The notes: generated by a model not told the origin, from the letters alone. DNA of 64,000 nt from Streptomyces sp. Root431 (GCF_001426585.1 NZ_LMEI01000012.1:240962-304961), one strand, 5' to 3'. Positions 9,022 through 18,018 are shown, counted from the stretch's first letter. Numbers and translations: made by a program.

Positions 9022-11250
9022 TCATGTCCCGCTCTGCGCCGCCTGCTGCGCCGCCTTCTGCGCCGCCTCGTCGAACTTCCCGAGGAAGACGGGCTTTCCG
9101 CCCTTCACCTGCCACAGGAAGAGCCCCACGAGGGCCGTTTCCTTGCTGTCCCTGCCCTTGCCGGCGTACAGCTTGGCCAGTCCTTCGTAGACCTCCCGCA
9201 CCAGGGTGTTGGCGATGCTGGAGGCCTTCGAATCGGCGCCGTCCCGGACCGCCGAACGCAGCGCCTCCGTGACCCAGTTGACGGCGTCGTACGCCTCCGT
9301 GGCATACCGGTCGACGGGTGTCGTCCCGGACAGTCCCCACCGCTTCCGGTACGCGGCGGCGAAGGCCTTCGCCGCCGGGATGCCGTCGGGGTCGACATAG
9401 CTCGTGCCGAAGTACCAGCCCTCGGCCGCCGGGCCCGCGAGGGTGAGGAACTCCGGCTGGAGGACGTACTCGACGGTGCCGCAGGGCCCGTCGTACCCCT
9501 GCTCGCGCAGGGCCTTGGCGCACAGTGCTGCCCGGCGCGGCGAGTCGCCCGCGTACATCACGCCCTGCGGGTCGGTCGCGAGGGCGGCCCGTACGGCGGA
9601 CGCGAAGTCCTCGCTGTCCGCCTCGACGGGGTGCGAGGTCACCACCCCGCCCCGCTCCGTCGACGGCGGGGTGGCCTTCATGCTCTTCACGGCGAACCAG
9701 CTGTACCGGCCGGCGGCGCGGTCCTCCACGACGGCCGTCCGGAGGGCCTTGGCCTCGGTGAGGTAGCGCCCGAAGGGCACGATCATCACGTCGGGGGAAG
9801 GCCGCGCCTCGAAGTAGGTGCGCCGGACGGTCTGTCCCTCCATCAGCTCGCCGGTCGGGAGCGCGGCGAGGACGCTGACCAACGAGACGTTCCGGTCGAC
9901 CAGTTCGCCTCCCGCGGCGAGGGCGGTCGGGGCGGTCGCCGGGCCGACGACACCGACCAGGTTCTCGTCCTTGAGGAGGGTCAGGACGCCGGCCTTGGCG
10001 CGCCGGGGGTCCCCGCCGTCGTCCGCGACCCGCAGGAGCAGGTCGAAGGGGCGGTCCCCGCGGGCGTTGAAGGTCTCCACGGCCACCCGGGCCCCGCGCT
10101 CCTGGGCCCTGCCGTCCTTCCCCGAGGGGCCGCTGAGATCGGTGAGCAGACCGAGCGTGTACGTGGAGCGGAGAGCCCCCGTGCCGCCCGTCCCGCCGAT
10201 CGTGCCGCCGCCCGTGCCCGTCCCCGCCGGTGCGCGGGTCAGGAGCCAGGCGGTCAGGCCGCCCGCGGCCGCGACGGCCGCCGCCGAGCCGCCGACCAGC
10301 AGCCCGCGCCGCGAAACCCCCTTCGGGGGCTCGGAGTTCACCAGCAGCGTCGGTTCGGCGACCGGCAGGTCGAGGACCCGCGAGGACCGCTGGGCGATGA
10401 GCGCGGGCAGGCCGGGCGGCAGCCAGTCGCCCGCCGGGCCCTCGGCCTCCCCCAGCGCGGCCCGCACCTCGGCCGCCGTCGGCCGGTCCGCCGGATCCTT
10501 CGCCAGACAGGCTCCGACCAGCGGCAGGATCGTGTCCGGTACGTCGTCGAGGGCGGGCTCCTCGTGGACGGTGCGGTAGACGACGGCCGCCACCCCACCC
10601 GTACCGAAGGGGCGCTCCCCCGTCAGCGCGTACGCGAGGACGCAGCCGAGCGAGAAGACGTCGCTGGCCGGGCCGACCTCGCCGGCCCCGGAGACGCGGG
10701 CCTGCTCGGGGGCGAGGAAGCCGGGGGTGCCGATCATCGCGTCCGTGGCGGTCAGCGCGGTCGCCCCGGCGGAGCGGGCGATGCCGAAGTCGATGAGCCG
10801 CGGCCCGTCGAGGGCCAGGAGGACGTTGCCCGGCTTGACGTCCCGGTGGACGAGCCCGGCGGCGTGCATGTCGGCGAGCGCGGCGGCGAGCCGGGCGCCG
10901 AGGGCCCGTACGGTCGGCTCGGGCAGGGCGCCGTGCAGGCCCACGGCCTCGGCGAGCGACGGCCCCGGCACGTACTCGGTCGCCAGCCAGGGCCCCCGCG
11001 CCTCCGGGTCCGCGCCGAGGACACGGACGACCCAGCGGCCCGTGATGCGTTCGGCGGCGCGGGCCTCGCGGCGGAACCGCTCCCGGAAGCCGGGGTCGGC
11101 GGCGTGCTCGGACCGGATGAGCTTGAGCGCGGCGAGCGCCCCGCCGCCGGAGCGGGCGAGGTAGACGACGCCCATGCCACCGGCGCCGAGGCGGCCGAGG
11201 AGCCGGTAGCCCGCGATCGAGGACGGATCGGCCTTGCGGAGAGGCTGCAC
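9022..11250 (-). CDS. Ser/Thr protein kinase fused to a periplasmic ligand-binding domain (second of pair)
   Basis: A 742-residue receptor-like fusion. Residues 15-270 are a Hanks-type kinase: glycine loop LGAGGMGVVYLA, Lys in ALKLIR, catalytic HRDVKPGNVLL, LIDFGIARS. Then comes SRRGLLVGG and a hydrophobic stretch that would cross the membrane, reading as an internal twin-arginine anchor. The remaining 430 residues (YTLGLLTDLSGPSGKDGRAQ onward) match the leucine/isoleucine/valine-type substrate-binding fold. The kinase would be inside and the sensor outside. GTG 11250 lies six bases after the upstream stop, with an AGAGGG site. Its ligand and targets are unknown. Confidence 0.88.
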   Translation of the reverse strand: MQPLRKADPSSIAGYRLLGRLGAGGMGVVYLARSGGGALAALKLIRSEHAADPGFRERFRREARAAERITGRWVVRVLGADPEARGPWLATEYVPGPSLAEAVGLHGALPEPTVRALGARLAAALADMHAAGLVHRDVKPGNVLLALDGPRLIDFGIARSAGATALTATDAMIGTPGFLAPEQARVSGAGEVGPASDVFSLGCVLAYALTGERPFGTGGVAAVVYRTVHEEPALDDVPDTILPLVGACLAKDPADRPTAAEVRAALGEAEGPAGDWLPPGLPALIAQRSSRVLDLPVAEPTLLVNSEPPKGVSRRGLLVGGSAAAVAAAGGLTAWLLTRAPAGTGTGGGTIGGTGGTGALRSTYTLGLLTDLSGPSGKDGRAQERGARVAVETFNARGDRPFDLLLRVADDGGDPRRAKAGVLTLLKDENLVGVVGPATAPTALAAGGELVDRNVSLVSVLAALPTGELMEGQTVRRTYFEARPSPDVMIVPFGRYLTEAKALRTAVVEDRAAGRYSWFAVKSMKATPPSTERGGVVTSHPVEADSEDFASAVRAALATDPQGVMYAGDSPRRAALCAKALREQGYDGPCGTVEYVLQPEFLTLAGPAAEGWYFGTSYVDPDGIPAAKAFAAAYRKRWGLSGTTPVDRYATEAYDAVNWVTEALRSAVRDGADSKASSIANTLVREVYEGLAKLYAGKGRDSKETALVGLFLWQVKGGKPVFLGKFDEAAQKAAQQAAQSGT

Positions 11251-11255
11251 GTCGG

Positions 11256-13565
11256 TCAGGCCCTCTGCTTCCCTGTGGTCGCCTTCTTCGCGGGGACGAC
11301 GGGTGCGGTGCCGATCAGCTTGAAGGCGCCGTTCTGCACGGCGTGCACGAAGGTGCCGCCGTTGGTGAGGTCGCCGTTCTTGTCGAAGGTGTAACCGCCC
11401 ATGACGCCCGTGTACTTCTGCTTCCGCAGCGCCTCCCACAGCCCCTTGCGGGCCGGGGCGCGGCCCGCCTTGGCGCGCCGCGCGAGCTCGGCCAGGGTCA
11501 TGGTGACGACGTCGTACGACTCCCCCGTGTAGTACGCGGGGGCCGCGCCGAACCGCTTGCGGTGGGCCGCGGCGAAACCGGCGGCCTCCTTGCGAGTGAC
11601 GGAGTCGAGCACGGGGGCGCCGAAGAACCAGCCCTCCGCACTCGCGCCGGCCTCCTTCAGGAACGCCGGCCCGAAGGCCAGCTGCCCGGCGAACTTCGGC
11701 CCGGTGAAGCGGAGTTCTTCGAGGGCGCGGGCGGCGAGGACGGCGGTGCTCCGGACTCCGCAGTGGACGTACGCGTCCATGCCGGCGTCGATCATCCCGC
11801 CGAGGATCGTCCGGTAGTCCCGCGCGCGGGCCGGGACCACGCGGAAGCGGGGCGCGAGGCCGGCCTGCCCGAGGCCGAACTGGACGCCCCGGACGAGCTG
11901 CCAGCTGTACTGGTCGTCGGTGCGCTCCTGGAGGACTCCGGGGCTGCGGATGGCGGACAGGAGCGTGACGGCGTAGGCGAGGTGCATCCCGGCGTAGACG
12001 TGGTGGGGGATCGCCCGCAGCACCGTGGTGTTCGGCGAGCTCGCCGCGTCCCGGAGGGTGAGCAGGTTGTAGCCGGCGGAGACGGTGAGCAGCGGGAGAC
12101 CGGCCTCCTCGAAGGCGGGCAGCGCGTTCTGGGCGGTGTCGTCGGAGGTGGCGCCGAGCACGGCGAGCACGCCCGGGTCGGTGGTGAGCCTGCGGGCCGC
12201 CTCCCGGGCGGTCGCCGGATCGCCCCGGTCGTCGGAGACCTTGAGTTCGAGCCTGTACGGCTTGTCCTTGCGGGCGTTGAACTGCTCGACGGCGAGGCGC
12301 GCGCCGCGCTCCTGGGCCAGGCCGATCTCCTTGGCGGGCCCCGACAGGTCGGCGAGGACGCCGATCTTCCAGGTGGTGCGGGGCGGCGCGGGCTTCTTGC
12401 CGTCCGTCCTCCCGTCGTCGCCGTCGTCGTCGCCCGTCAGGGCCGACCAGGCGGCGACGGAGCCGCCGCCCACGGCGAGGACGGCGGCGCCGGAGGCGAG
12501 GAGCAGGAAGCCCCGCCTGCTGCGCTTCGGCTCCTCCGCCGGTGCCGTGCCGGACGCGGTGGCGTCGATCTCGGGGAGGGCGAGCATCCGGGCGGAGCGT
12601 TCGGCGATGGTCCGGACGACGGGGGCGGGCAGCCAGTCGGCGGCTCCCCCGGGGGTGTCCTCGACGAGCCGGACGCCGATCTCGGCGGCGGCGGGCCGGG
12701 CGGCCGGGTCCTTGGCTAGGCAGGCCCGGACGAGGTCGAGCAGCCCTTCGGGTACGCCGGTGAGGTCGGGCTCGTCGTGGACGGTCCGGTACATCAGGGC
12801 GTCGACGGCGCCGGTGCCGAAGGGCGGGCGGCCGGTCGCCGCGTACGCGAGGAGGCAGCCGAGGGCGAAGACGTCGGCGGGCGGGCCGATGGCCCCGGTC
12901 CGGGCCTCGGCCTGCTCGGGGGCGAGGAAGCCGGGGGTGCCGACGACCATGTCGGTGGCGGTGAGCGCGGTCTCGCCGGTGGCGCGGGCGATGCCGAAGT
13001 CGATGAGGCGGGGGCCGTCGACGGCGAGGAGGACGTTTCCCGGCTTGACGTCCCGGTGGACGAGCCCGGCCGCGTGCACGGCGGCGAGGGCGCGGGCGAC
13101 GGCCCAGCCGAGGAGGCGGACGCTCCGCTCGGGCAGCGCGCCGTGCGCGGTGACGGCCTCGCCGAGGGAGGGGCCGGCGACGAAGGCGGTGGCCATCCAT
13201 GGTTCGGGGGCGTCCGGGTCGGCGCCGGTGACGGGGACGGCCCAGGGGCTGGAGACCCGGCGGGCGGCCTCGACCTCGCGGCGGAAGCGGGCCCGGAAGT
13301 CGGGCTGGTCGGCCTGGTCGGCGTGGGTGACCTTGACGGCGGCGAGCTCGCCGTTCGCCGTACGGCCCAGGTAGACGACGCCCATGCCGCCCGCGCCGAG
13401 CCGGCCCAGGAGGCGGTAGGCGGCGATCGAGGACGGGTCGGAGGGGAGGAGCGGCTGGAGGGCGCCGGGCTCGGGCTCGGGCCGACGCTGCGGCCGGGGC
13501 TGGGGCTCGGGCTGGGGCTGGGGCTTGGGCTGCGGCTCGGGCTGGGGCGGCGTGGGGTTGCTCAT
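11256..13565 (-). CDS. Ser/Thr protein kinase fused to a periplasmic ligand-binding domain (first of pair)
   Basis: A 769-residue protein of the same design as its neighbour. It has a Pro/Gln/Glu-rich N-terminus (repeats of PQPEPQP, residues 5-35), kinase motifs LGAGGMGVVYLG, AAVKVTHAD, HRDVKPGNVLL and LIDFGIARA, then SRRGFLLLASGAAVLAVGGG, a near-consensus twin-arginine signal in mid-protein. A binding-protein domain begins near WKIGVLADLSGPAKEIGLAQ. Catalytic residues look intact. The ATG overlaps the upstream lipoprotein stop as ATGA. The two kinase genes look like a duplication whose binding domains have diverged, so they may sense different ligands. Confidence 0.88.
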   Translation of the reverse strand: MSNPTPPQPEPQPKPQPQPEPQPRPQRRPEPEPGALQPLLPSDPSSIAAYRLLGRLGAGGMGVVYLGRTANGELAAVKVTHADQADQPDFRARFRREVEAARRVSSPWAVPVTGADPDAPEPWMATAFVAGPSLGEAVTAHGALPERSVRLLGWAVARALAAVHAAGLVHRDVKPGNVLLAVDGPRLIDFGIARATGETALTATDMVVGTPGFLAPEQAEARTGAIGPPADVFALGCLLAYAATGRPPFGTGAVDALMYRTVHDEPDLTGVPEGLLDLVRACLAKDPAARPAAAEIGVRLVEDTPGGAADWLPAPVVRTIAERSARMLALPEIDATASGTAPAEEPKRSRRGFLLLASGAAVLAVGGGSVAAWSALTGDDDGDDGRTDGKKPAPPRTTWKIGVLADLSGPAKEIGLAQERGARLAVEQFNARKDKPYRLELKVSDDRGDPATAREAARRLTTDPGVLAVLGATSDDTAQNALPAFEEAGLPLLTVSAGYNLLTLRDAASSPNTTVLRAIPHHVYAGMHLAYAVTLLSAIRSPGVLQERTDDQYSWQLVRGVQFGLGQAGLAPRFRVVPARARDYRTILGGMIDAGMDAYVHCGVRSTAVLAARALEELRFTGPKFAGQLAFGPAFLKEAGASAEGWFFGAPVLDSVTRKEAAGFAAAHRKRFGAAPAYYTGESYDVVTMTLAELARRAKAGRAPARKGLWEALRKQKYTGVMGGYTFDKNGDLTNGGTFVHAVQNGAFKLIGTAPVVPAKKATTGKQRA

Positions 13566-14419
13566 GACTGGACCTCCAGCTCGTCCTGGACGCGTTCGAG
13601 CATCGTGACGAGGGCCTGGACCTGGGCGGGGACGGTGCCGACCTTCGTACCGGAGTCCTGCTCGGCGTAGCCGGGCGCGCCCTTGACGACGGTGGCGACG
13701 GTGACCTGGCCGATCCGCGACTGGTACCAGCCGTAGAACTGCTCGCCCTTCACGGCGTCGTTGACGTACACCCCGCGCTCCCCGAGGGAGTCGTCGGCGG
13801 TGTAGTTGCCGCCGACGCCGAAGGGGTTGCCGAGGGAGATGAGGCCCGAGATGCGTTCGCCGTCGCGCAGCTTCTGGTCGGGGCAGCGGAGCGCCTCCTC
13901 CAGGGTCCCGGCCATCTCCCAGTCGGCGTCGGCCTCGGTGCGGTGGACGGTGACCGTGGCGGCGACCCGGAGGTTCCCGAGGGCGCCGTCGGCGGGGACC
14001 TCGCTGTAGGCGGTGACGCTGGCGAGGGCGGTGGAGGGCCGGGTGCCCGTCTCCCAGGAGCAGTTGGCGCCGAGGACGGGCCAGTAGTCCGGCTCGCTGA
14101 GGTGCGGGGTGCGCTTCACGTAGTCCGGGCCCCAGACGTCGGGCCCGGCGACGACGGCGAGCGCGATCCGCCGGGCGTCGGCCTCGGTCTTCGGCGCGCG
14201 CTTCGGGTCGGGGACGAAGCCGAGGTCCGTGGGCGCCGGGGCGACGGTGGTCGGAGCGGCGCTGGTCGGGGCCGCCGACGTACTCGTACTCCCCTTGCCG
14301 TCGGGTCTCTTGCCGCCGTCACCGCCGCCGTCACCGTCGCCGGAGCAGCCGGTCAGGAGCAGTCCGCCCACCAGTAAGCCGCAGCACGCGCGCAGCAGAT
14401 TTCTGTCCCCGTACGCCAC
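13562..14419 (-). CDS. Probable lipoprotein, first gene of the kinase-receptor operon
   Basis: About 285 residues. The N-terminus is a lipoprotein signal: NLLRACCGLLVGGLLLTGCSG with lipobox LTGC. A flexible Gly/Asp and Ser/Thr/Ala/Pro linker follows, then a soluble domain of about 200 residues with no motif that I recognise. GTG 14419 follows GGGGGA by five bases; a GTG at 14440 is also possible. It overlaps the first kinase-receptor by 4 bp, so it is co-transcribed and may help ligand capture at the membrane surface. That role is inferred from position only. Confidence 0.75.
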   Translation of the reverse strand: MAYGDRNLLRACCGLLVGGLLLTGCSGDGDGGGDGGKRPDGKGSTSTSAAPTSAAPTTVAPAPTDLGFVPDPKRAPKTEADARRIALAVVAGPDVWGPDYVKRTPHLSEPDYWPVLGANCSWETGTRPSTALASVTAYSEVPADGALGNLRVAATVTVHRTEADADWEMAGTLEEALRCPDQKLRDGERISGLISLGNPFGVGGNYTADDSLGERGVYVNDAVKGEQFYGWYQSRIGQVTVATVVKGAPGYAEQDSGTKVGTVPAQVQALVTMLERVQDELEVQS

Positions 14420-14503
14420 AAGTCCCCCACGGTCCCTCACGGTTTCCCCACGAACGTGAGCAGATCGTACGACTTGAAAGGTCAACTCGCCCCGGCTACC
14501 GCA

Positions 14504-14917
14504 TCATTGAGACGAGACGGTGGCACTCTCGCGACGTGCCGCGTCGTACCGGGCGCGGGCCTCCTCGACCGCCGCGACCCGGCTGTCGGTCCAGCGGGCG
14601 AGCTCCCAGACCCGGCGGGCGGCCTCCTCACCCATGGCGGTGAGGCTGTAGTCGACGCGGGGCGGGATGACGGGCTTGGCGTCGCGGTGGACGAAGCCGT
14701 CGCGCTCCAGGGTCTGGAGCGTCTGCGTGAGCATCTTCTCGCTGACGCCGCCGACCCGGCGGCGCAGCTCGCTGAAGCGGTACGCGCGCTCGCGCAGCGC
14801 GATGAGGATCAGGACCCCCCAGCGGCTGGTGACGTGCTCCAGGACGAGCCGGGCGGGACACATGCCACCGCCGACGACGTCCGCCGTCAGACTCTTCGGC
14901 TTCGCACTTACTTCCAT
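14504..14917 (-). CDS. HxlR-family transcriptional regulator
   Basis: A 137-residue winged-helix protein: CPARLVLEHVTSRWGVLILI, then ELRRRVGGVSEKMLTQTLQT and LERDGFVHRDAKPVIPPRVD, the usual HxlR order, with a conserved Cys near the start. It is divergent from the reductase gene at 15021, and the 103-base gap holds a 25-bp imperfect palindrome. In this family such pairs are often a redox or electrophile sensor controlling a quinone or NADPH reductase. This is likely here but untested. Confidence 0.9.
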   Translation of the reverse strand: MEVSAKPKSLTADVVGGGMCPARLVLEHVTSRWGVLILIALRERAYRFSELRRRVGGVSEKMLTQTLQTLERDGFVHRDAKPVIPPRVDYSLTAMGEEAARRVWELARWTDSRVAAVEEARARYDAARRESATVSSQ

Positions 14918-14920
14918 ACC

Positions 14921-14945
14921 AGTACCTTACTTCAAAGTGGGTACT
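14921..14945. promoter_or_regulatory. Probable HxlR operator between divergent genes
   Basis: A 25-base palindrome with arms AGTACC and GGTACT and inner halves ACTT and AAGT matches at 10 of 12 pairs around a central C. It starts four bases upstream of the HxlR ATG and would cover the promoters of both genes. The inner TAAGGT on the minus strand may be a -10 box for the HxlR gene. Confidence 0.65.
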
Positions 14946-15020
14946 TTCGGAAAGATAGCGCCCGCCGTACGGTAAGTGCATCGCCCAGCGCACCCCACGG
15001 GAAAAGGAACAGGACCCACC

Positions 15021-15887
15021 ATGAGCATCGTCGTCACCGGAGCCACCGGACAGCTCGGCCGTCTCGTCATCGACGCCCTCCTCGCCACCGTCCCCGCCGG
15101 GTCCGTCGCGGCCGTCGTCCGCGACAAGGAGAAGGCCGCCGACCTCGCGGAGCGCGGCGTCGAGCTGCGGATCGCGGACTACGGCAAGCCCGAGACCCTC
15201 GCCGGGGCCTTCGAGGCCGGCGACCGGGTGCTCCTCATCTCGGGCAGCGAGGTCGGGCAGCGCGTCCCGCAGCACGCCGCCGTGATCGACGCCGCCAAGG
15301 CGGCGGGCGTCGCCCAGCTCGCGTACACCGGCGTCCTCGGCGGCCCGGAGGCCGACTTCGACCTGGCCGCCGAGCACAAGGAGACCGAGCGGCTGATCCT
15401 CGCCTCCGGCCTGCCGCACACCTTCCTCCGCAACGGCTGGTACAGCGAGAACTACACCGCGAACCTCGCCCCCGTCCTGGCCCACGGCGCCGTCGTCGCC
15501 AGCGCCGGCGAGGGCCGGATCGCCTCCGCCGCCCGCGCCGACTACGCCGCCGCCGCGGCCGCCGTCCTGACCGGCCCGGCCGAGGAGCACCTGGACAAGG
15601 CGTACGAGCTGAGCGGCGACACCGCCTGGTCGCTCGCCGAGTACGCGGCCGAGGTCGCCGCCCAGTCCGGCCGGGAGATCGCGTACAACAACGTCCCCGC
15701 CGAGACGCACCTCGCGGTCCTCACCGGCGCCGGGGTCCCGGAGCCCTTCGCCGCGATCCTGGTCGACGTCGACCGGGCCGTCGGGCACGGCGCGCTCGCC
15801 CTGCGGACGGGCGACCTGGCCCGGCTGATCGGCCGCCCCACCACCCCGATCGCCGTGACGATCAAGGAAGCCCTCGCCGCCTCCTGA
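15021..15887 (+). CDS. NmrA-like NAD(P)H-dependent quinone oxidoreductase (QOR2 type)
   Basis: A 288-residue Rossmann-fold protein. VTGATGQLGRLVIDALL near the N-terminus is the NADP-binding GxxGxxG motif. Then follow ISGSEVGQRVPQHAAVIDAA, YTGVLGGPEADFDLAAEHKE and LRNGWYSENY, typical of the QorB/NmrA atypical short-chain dehydrogenases. ATG 15021 is chosen because it opens the Rossmann strand directly. It is divergent from an HxlR regulator that probably represses it. Expected role: reduction of quinones or other electrophiles in the cytoplasm. Confidence 0.88.
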   Translation: MSIVVTGATGQLGRLVIDALLATVPAGSVAAVVRDKEKAADLAERGVELRIADYGKPETLAGAFEAGDRVLLISGSEVGQRVPQHAAVIDAAKAAGVAQLAYTGVLGGPEADFDLAAEHKETERLILASGLPHTFLRNGWYSENYTANLAPVLAHGAVVASAGEGRIASAARADYAAAAAAVLTGPAEEHLDKAYELSGDTAWSLAEYAAEVAAQSGREIAYNNVPAETHLAVLTGAGVPEPFAAILVDVDRAVGHGALALRTGDLARLIGRPTTPIAVTIKEALAAS

Positions 15888-15989
15888 ATTGTCATGACCG
15901 TATGGCGATACGGGCATGACAACCCGCCCCGTGCGGCGCTACCTTCGACAGGACAGCGCGGCGCGGGGCAGGGCAGGGCGGGAGGTCCG

Positions 15990-17018
15990 GTGGAGACGAA
16001 GACGAAGGTGAAGACGGAGAGCGAAGGACGAGCAGGACTGCTCTACGGGATCGGCGCCTACGGCATGTGGGGACTGGTCCCTCTCTTCTGGCCGCTCCTC
16101 AAGCCCGCCGGCGCCGTCGAGATCCTCGCCCACCGGATGGTGTGGTCGCTCGTCTTCGTCGGCCTCGCGCTGCTCGCGCTCCGCCGCTGGAGCTGGATAC
16201 CGGAGCTCGTGCGCAGCCCGCGCAAGCTCGCCCTGATCACCGTCGCCGCCGCCGTCATCAGCGTGAACTGGGGCCTCTACATCTGGTCGGTCAACGCCGG
16301 CAAGGTCGTCGAGGCCTCCCTCGGCTACTTCATCAACCCGCTCGTCACCATCGCGCTCGGCGTCCTCGTCCTCAAGGAGCGGCTGCGCCCGGCGCAGTGG
16401 GCGGCGGTCGGCGTCGGCTTCGCGGCCGTCCTCGTCCTGGCGATCGGGTACGGGCAGCCGCCGTGGATCTCGCTCACCCTCGCGTTCTCCTTCGCGATCT
16501 ACGGCCTCGTGAAGAAGAAGCTCAACCTCGGCGGCCTGGAGTCGCTCGCCGCCGAGACCGCCGTCCTGTTCCTGCCGGCCCTCGGCTATCTGATCTGGCT
16601 CGGCGCCCAGGGCGATCTGGCCTTCGGCTCCGAGGGCGCGGGCCACGCGGCCCTGCTCGCCTCCACCGGCATCGTCACGGCGGTGCCGCTGGTCTGCTTC
16701 GGCGCGGCGGCCATCCGCGTACCGCTGTCGACGCTCGGCCTGCTCCAGTACCTGGCGCCGACCTTCCAGTTCCTGCTCGGGGTCCTGTACTTCCACGAGG
16801 CGATGCCGCCGGAGCGCTGGGCGGGCTTCTCCCTCGTCTGGCTCGCCCTGACGCTCCTCACCTGGGACGCACTGCGCACGGCGCGGCGGAGCCGGGCGGC
16901 GATGGCGGAAGCGGTGGCGGATGCGGTGGCCTCGGTCGAGGCGGCAGCGGCCACAGAGGCCGGGTCGGCGGCGGAAACCCTGGCGGCCGAGGCCCCGGCG
17001 GCGCACCCCGGGCGCTGA
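15990..17018 (+). CDS. rarD: EamA/DMT-family transporter, RarD type
   Basis: A 342-residue integral membrane protein with about ten hydrophobic segments. It starts VETKTKVKTESEGRAG, then LLYGIGAYGMWGLVPLFWPL, the typical RarD opening. SVNWGLYIWSVNAGKVVEAS and GYFINPLVTIALGVLVLKER match the family. The substrate of RarD proteins is not established. GTG 15990 follows GGGAGG by four to five bases; the longer frame from 15894 is not protein-like. The last 40 residues are Ala/Glu-rich and cytoplasmic. Confidence 0.9.
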   Translation: METKTKVKTESEGRAGLLYGIGAYGMWGLVPLFWPLLKPAGAVEILAHRMVWSLVFVGLALLALRRWSWIPELVRSPRKLALITVAAAVISVNWGLYIWSVNAGKVVEASLGYFINPLVTIALGVLVLKERLRPAQWAAVGVGFAAVLVLAIGYGQPPWISLTLAFSFAIYGLVKKKLNLGGLESLAAETAVLFLPALGYLIWLGAQGDLAFGSEGAGHAALLASTGIVTAVPLVCFGAAAIRVPLSTLGLLQYLAPTFQFLLGVLYFHEAMPPERWAGFSLVWLALTLLTWDALRTARRSRAAMAEAVADAVASVEAAAATEAGSAAETLAAEAPAAHPGR

Positions 17019-17021
17019 CCC

Positions 17022-17339
17022 TCACACGCTCAGAAGGTCGTGCTCCCGGATCAGCCAGCAGACCGCCGTCAGCCGCAGGGTCACGAAGTCGTGGCCCGCG
17101 GGCTCGGTCCACTCGACCTCGGAGAGCCCGTCGGTGAAGCCGAGGACGTAGTCGGCGAGCTCCTCCCGCCGTACGGTCCGGCCCTCCGGGCCCCGCTGGC
17201 CCGGGACGAGCGCGTCGCACACGGCGGCGGCGTGCTGGTCGACGGCGGCCGCGAGGCCCGGCTCGGAGGTGACCTCCGCGAGCCGGGGCATGTACGCGAC
17301 GGCGACATCGGTCAACGGGCAGCCGGGAAAATCACTCAT
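17022..17339 (-). CDS. Hypothetical protein, 105 residues
   Basis: A small soluble protein, MSDFPGCPLTDVAVAYMPRL and onward, ending TLRLTAVCWLIREHDLLSV. It has no signal peptide, membrane segment or motif that I recognise. Codon use is normal for the region and the length is typical of conserved Streptomyces hypotheticals. It is convergent with rarD (four bases between stops) and divergent from an HxlR gene. Confidence 0.7.
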   Translation of the reverse strand: MSDFPGCPLTDVAVAYMPRLAEVTSEPGLAAAVDQHAAAVCDALVPGQRGPEGRTVRREELADYVLGFTDGLSEVEWTEPAGHDFVTLRLTAVCWLIREHDLLSV

Positions 17340-17449
17340 CGCTCCACATTAGGTTTGAATCCGTGCCAATCAGGGCGTTCGGGCCGTGACCTTGCTCGCA
17401 CTACGGTTCCCTCTTGTAACCGACCCGGTCCTGCGCCAGGATCGGCGTC

Positions 17450-17890
17450 ATGGATGAGAGCGCCCTGAAGGCGGCACCGAGCCACTGCGCGGGAAGCTAC
17501 GGAAGCGACGGGGACCCCGATCCCTTCCAGTGGGACACCCGCGAGGACTGCGAGGTCCGCCAGATCCTCGACCGCGTCGCCGACAAGTGGTCCCTCCTCG
17601 TCATCGCCCTCCTCGACCGCCGCGTCCTGCGCTTCACCGAGCTCAAGCGCGAGATCGACGGCGTCAGCCAGCGCATGCTGACCGTGACGCTGCGCCAGCT
17701 GGAGCGCGACGGCCTGGTGAAGCGCACCGTCCACCCGGTGGTCCCGCCCCGCGTCGATTACGAGCTCACGCCCCTCGGCGGCACCCTGCACACGACGATC
17801 CGTTCCCTCGTGACCTGGACCGAGCAGCACCAGAACGAGATCGCGGCGGCGCGCGAGGCGTACGACGCGAAGGAGGCGGCACTCGCCTGA
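17450..17890 (+). CDS. HxlR-family transcriptional regulator
   Basis: A 146-residue winged-helix regulator: DCEVRQILDRVADKWSLLVI, LKREIDGVSQRMLTVTLRQL and GLVKRTVHPVVPPRVDYELT are the diagnostic HxlR segments. It shares the core VxPRVDY with the HxlR protein at 14504-14917 but is otherwise different. The ATG at 17450 is the first Met. It is divergent from the small gene ending at 17339, which is a possible target. Two long palindromes follow it. Confidence 0.9.
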   Translation: MDESALKAAPSHCAGSYGSDGDPDPFQWDTREDCEVRQILDRVADKWSLLVIALLDRRVLRFTELKREIDGVSQRMLTVTLRQLERDGLVKRTVHPVVPPRVDYELTPLGGTLHTTIRSLVTWTEQHQNEIAAAREAYDAKEAALA

Positions 17891-17892
17891 GG

Positions 17893-18018
17893 GCCGGGAC
17901 CCCGGACGGACCACCGGACCCCGGACGGACCGCCGGACCCTCGACGGGCCGCCGGACCCCGGACGGACCACCGGATATCCGGTGGTCCCTCGACGGGCCG
18001 CCGGATATCCGGTGGCCC
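17893..18018. repeat. GGACGG/CCGGA tandem repeats with two long palindromes
   Basis: The 159-base gap between the HxlR and DUF4291 genes is filled with units such as CCGGACCCCGGACGGACC. It ends in two 24-base palindromes. At 17965-17988 the half-site is GGACCACCGGAT and the palindrome is perfect. At 17995-18018 the half-site is GGGCCGCCGGAT with one G-T pair. Both share the core CCGGATATCCGG. They could be a terminator for the HxlR gene or operators upstream of the next gene, which starts 32 bases later. Confidence 0.7.

Noticed and set aside
9022..13200. A 1392-codon open frame on the minus strand
   Set aside because: Only its last 743 codons are the real kinase-receptor. The rest is Arg/Pro/Gly-rich and out of frame with the genuine upstream kinase at 11256-13565.
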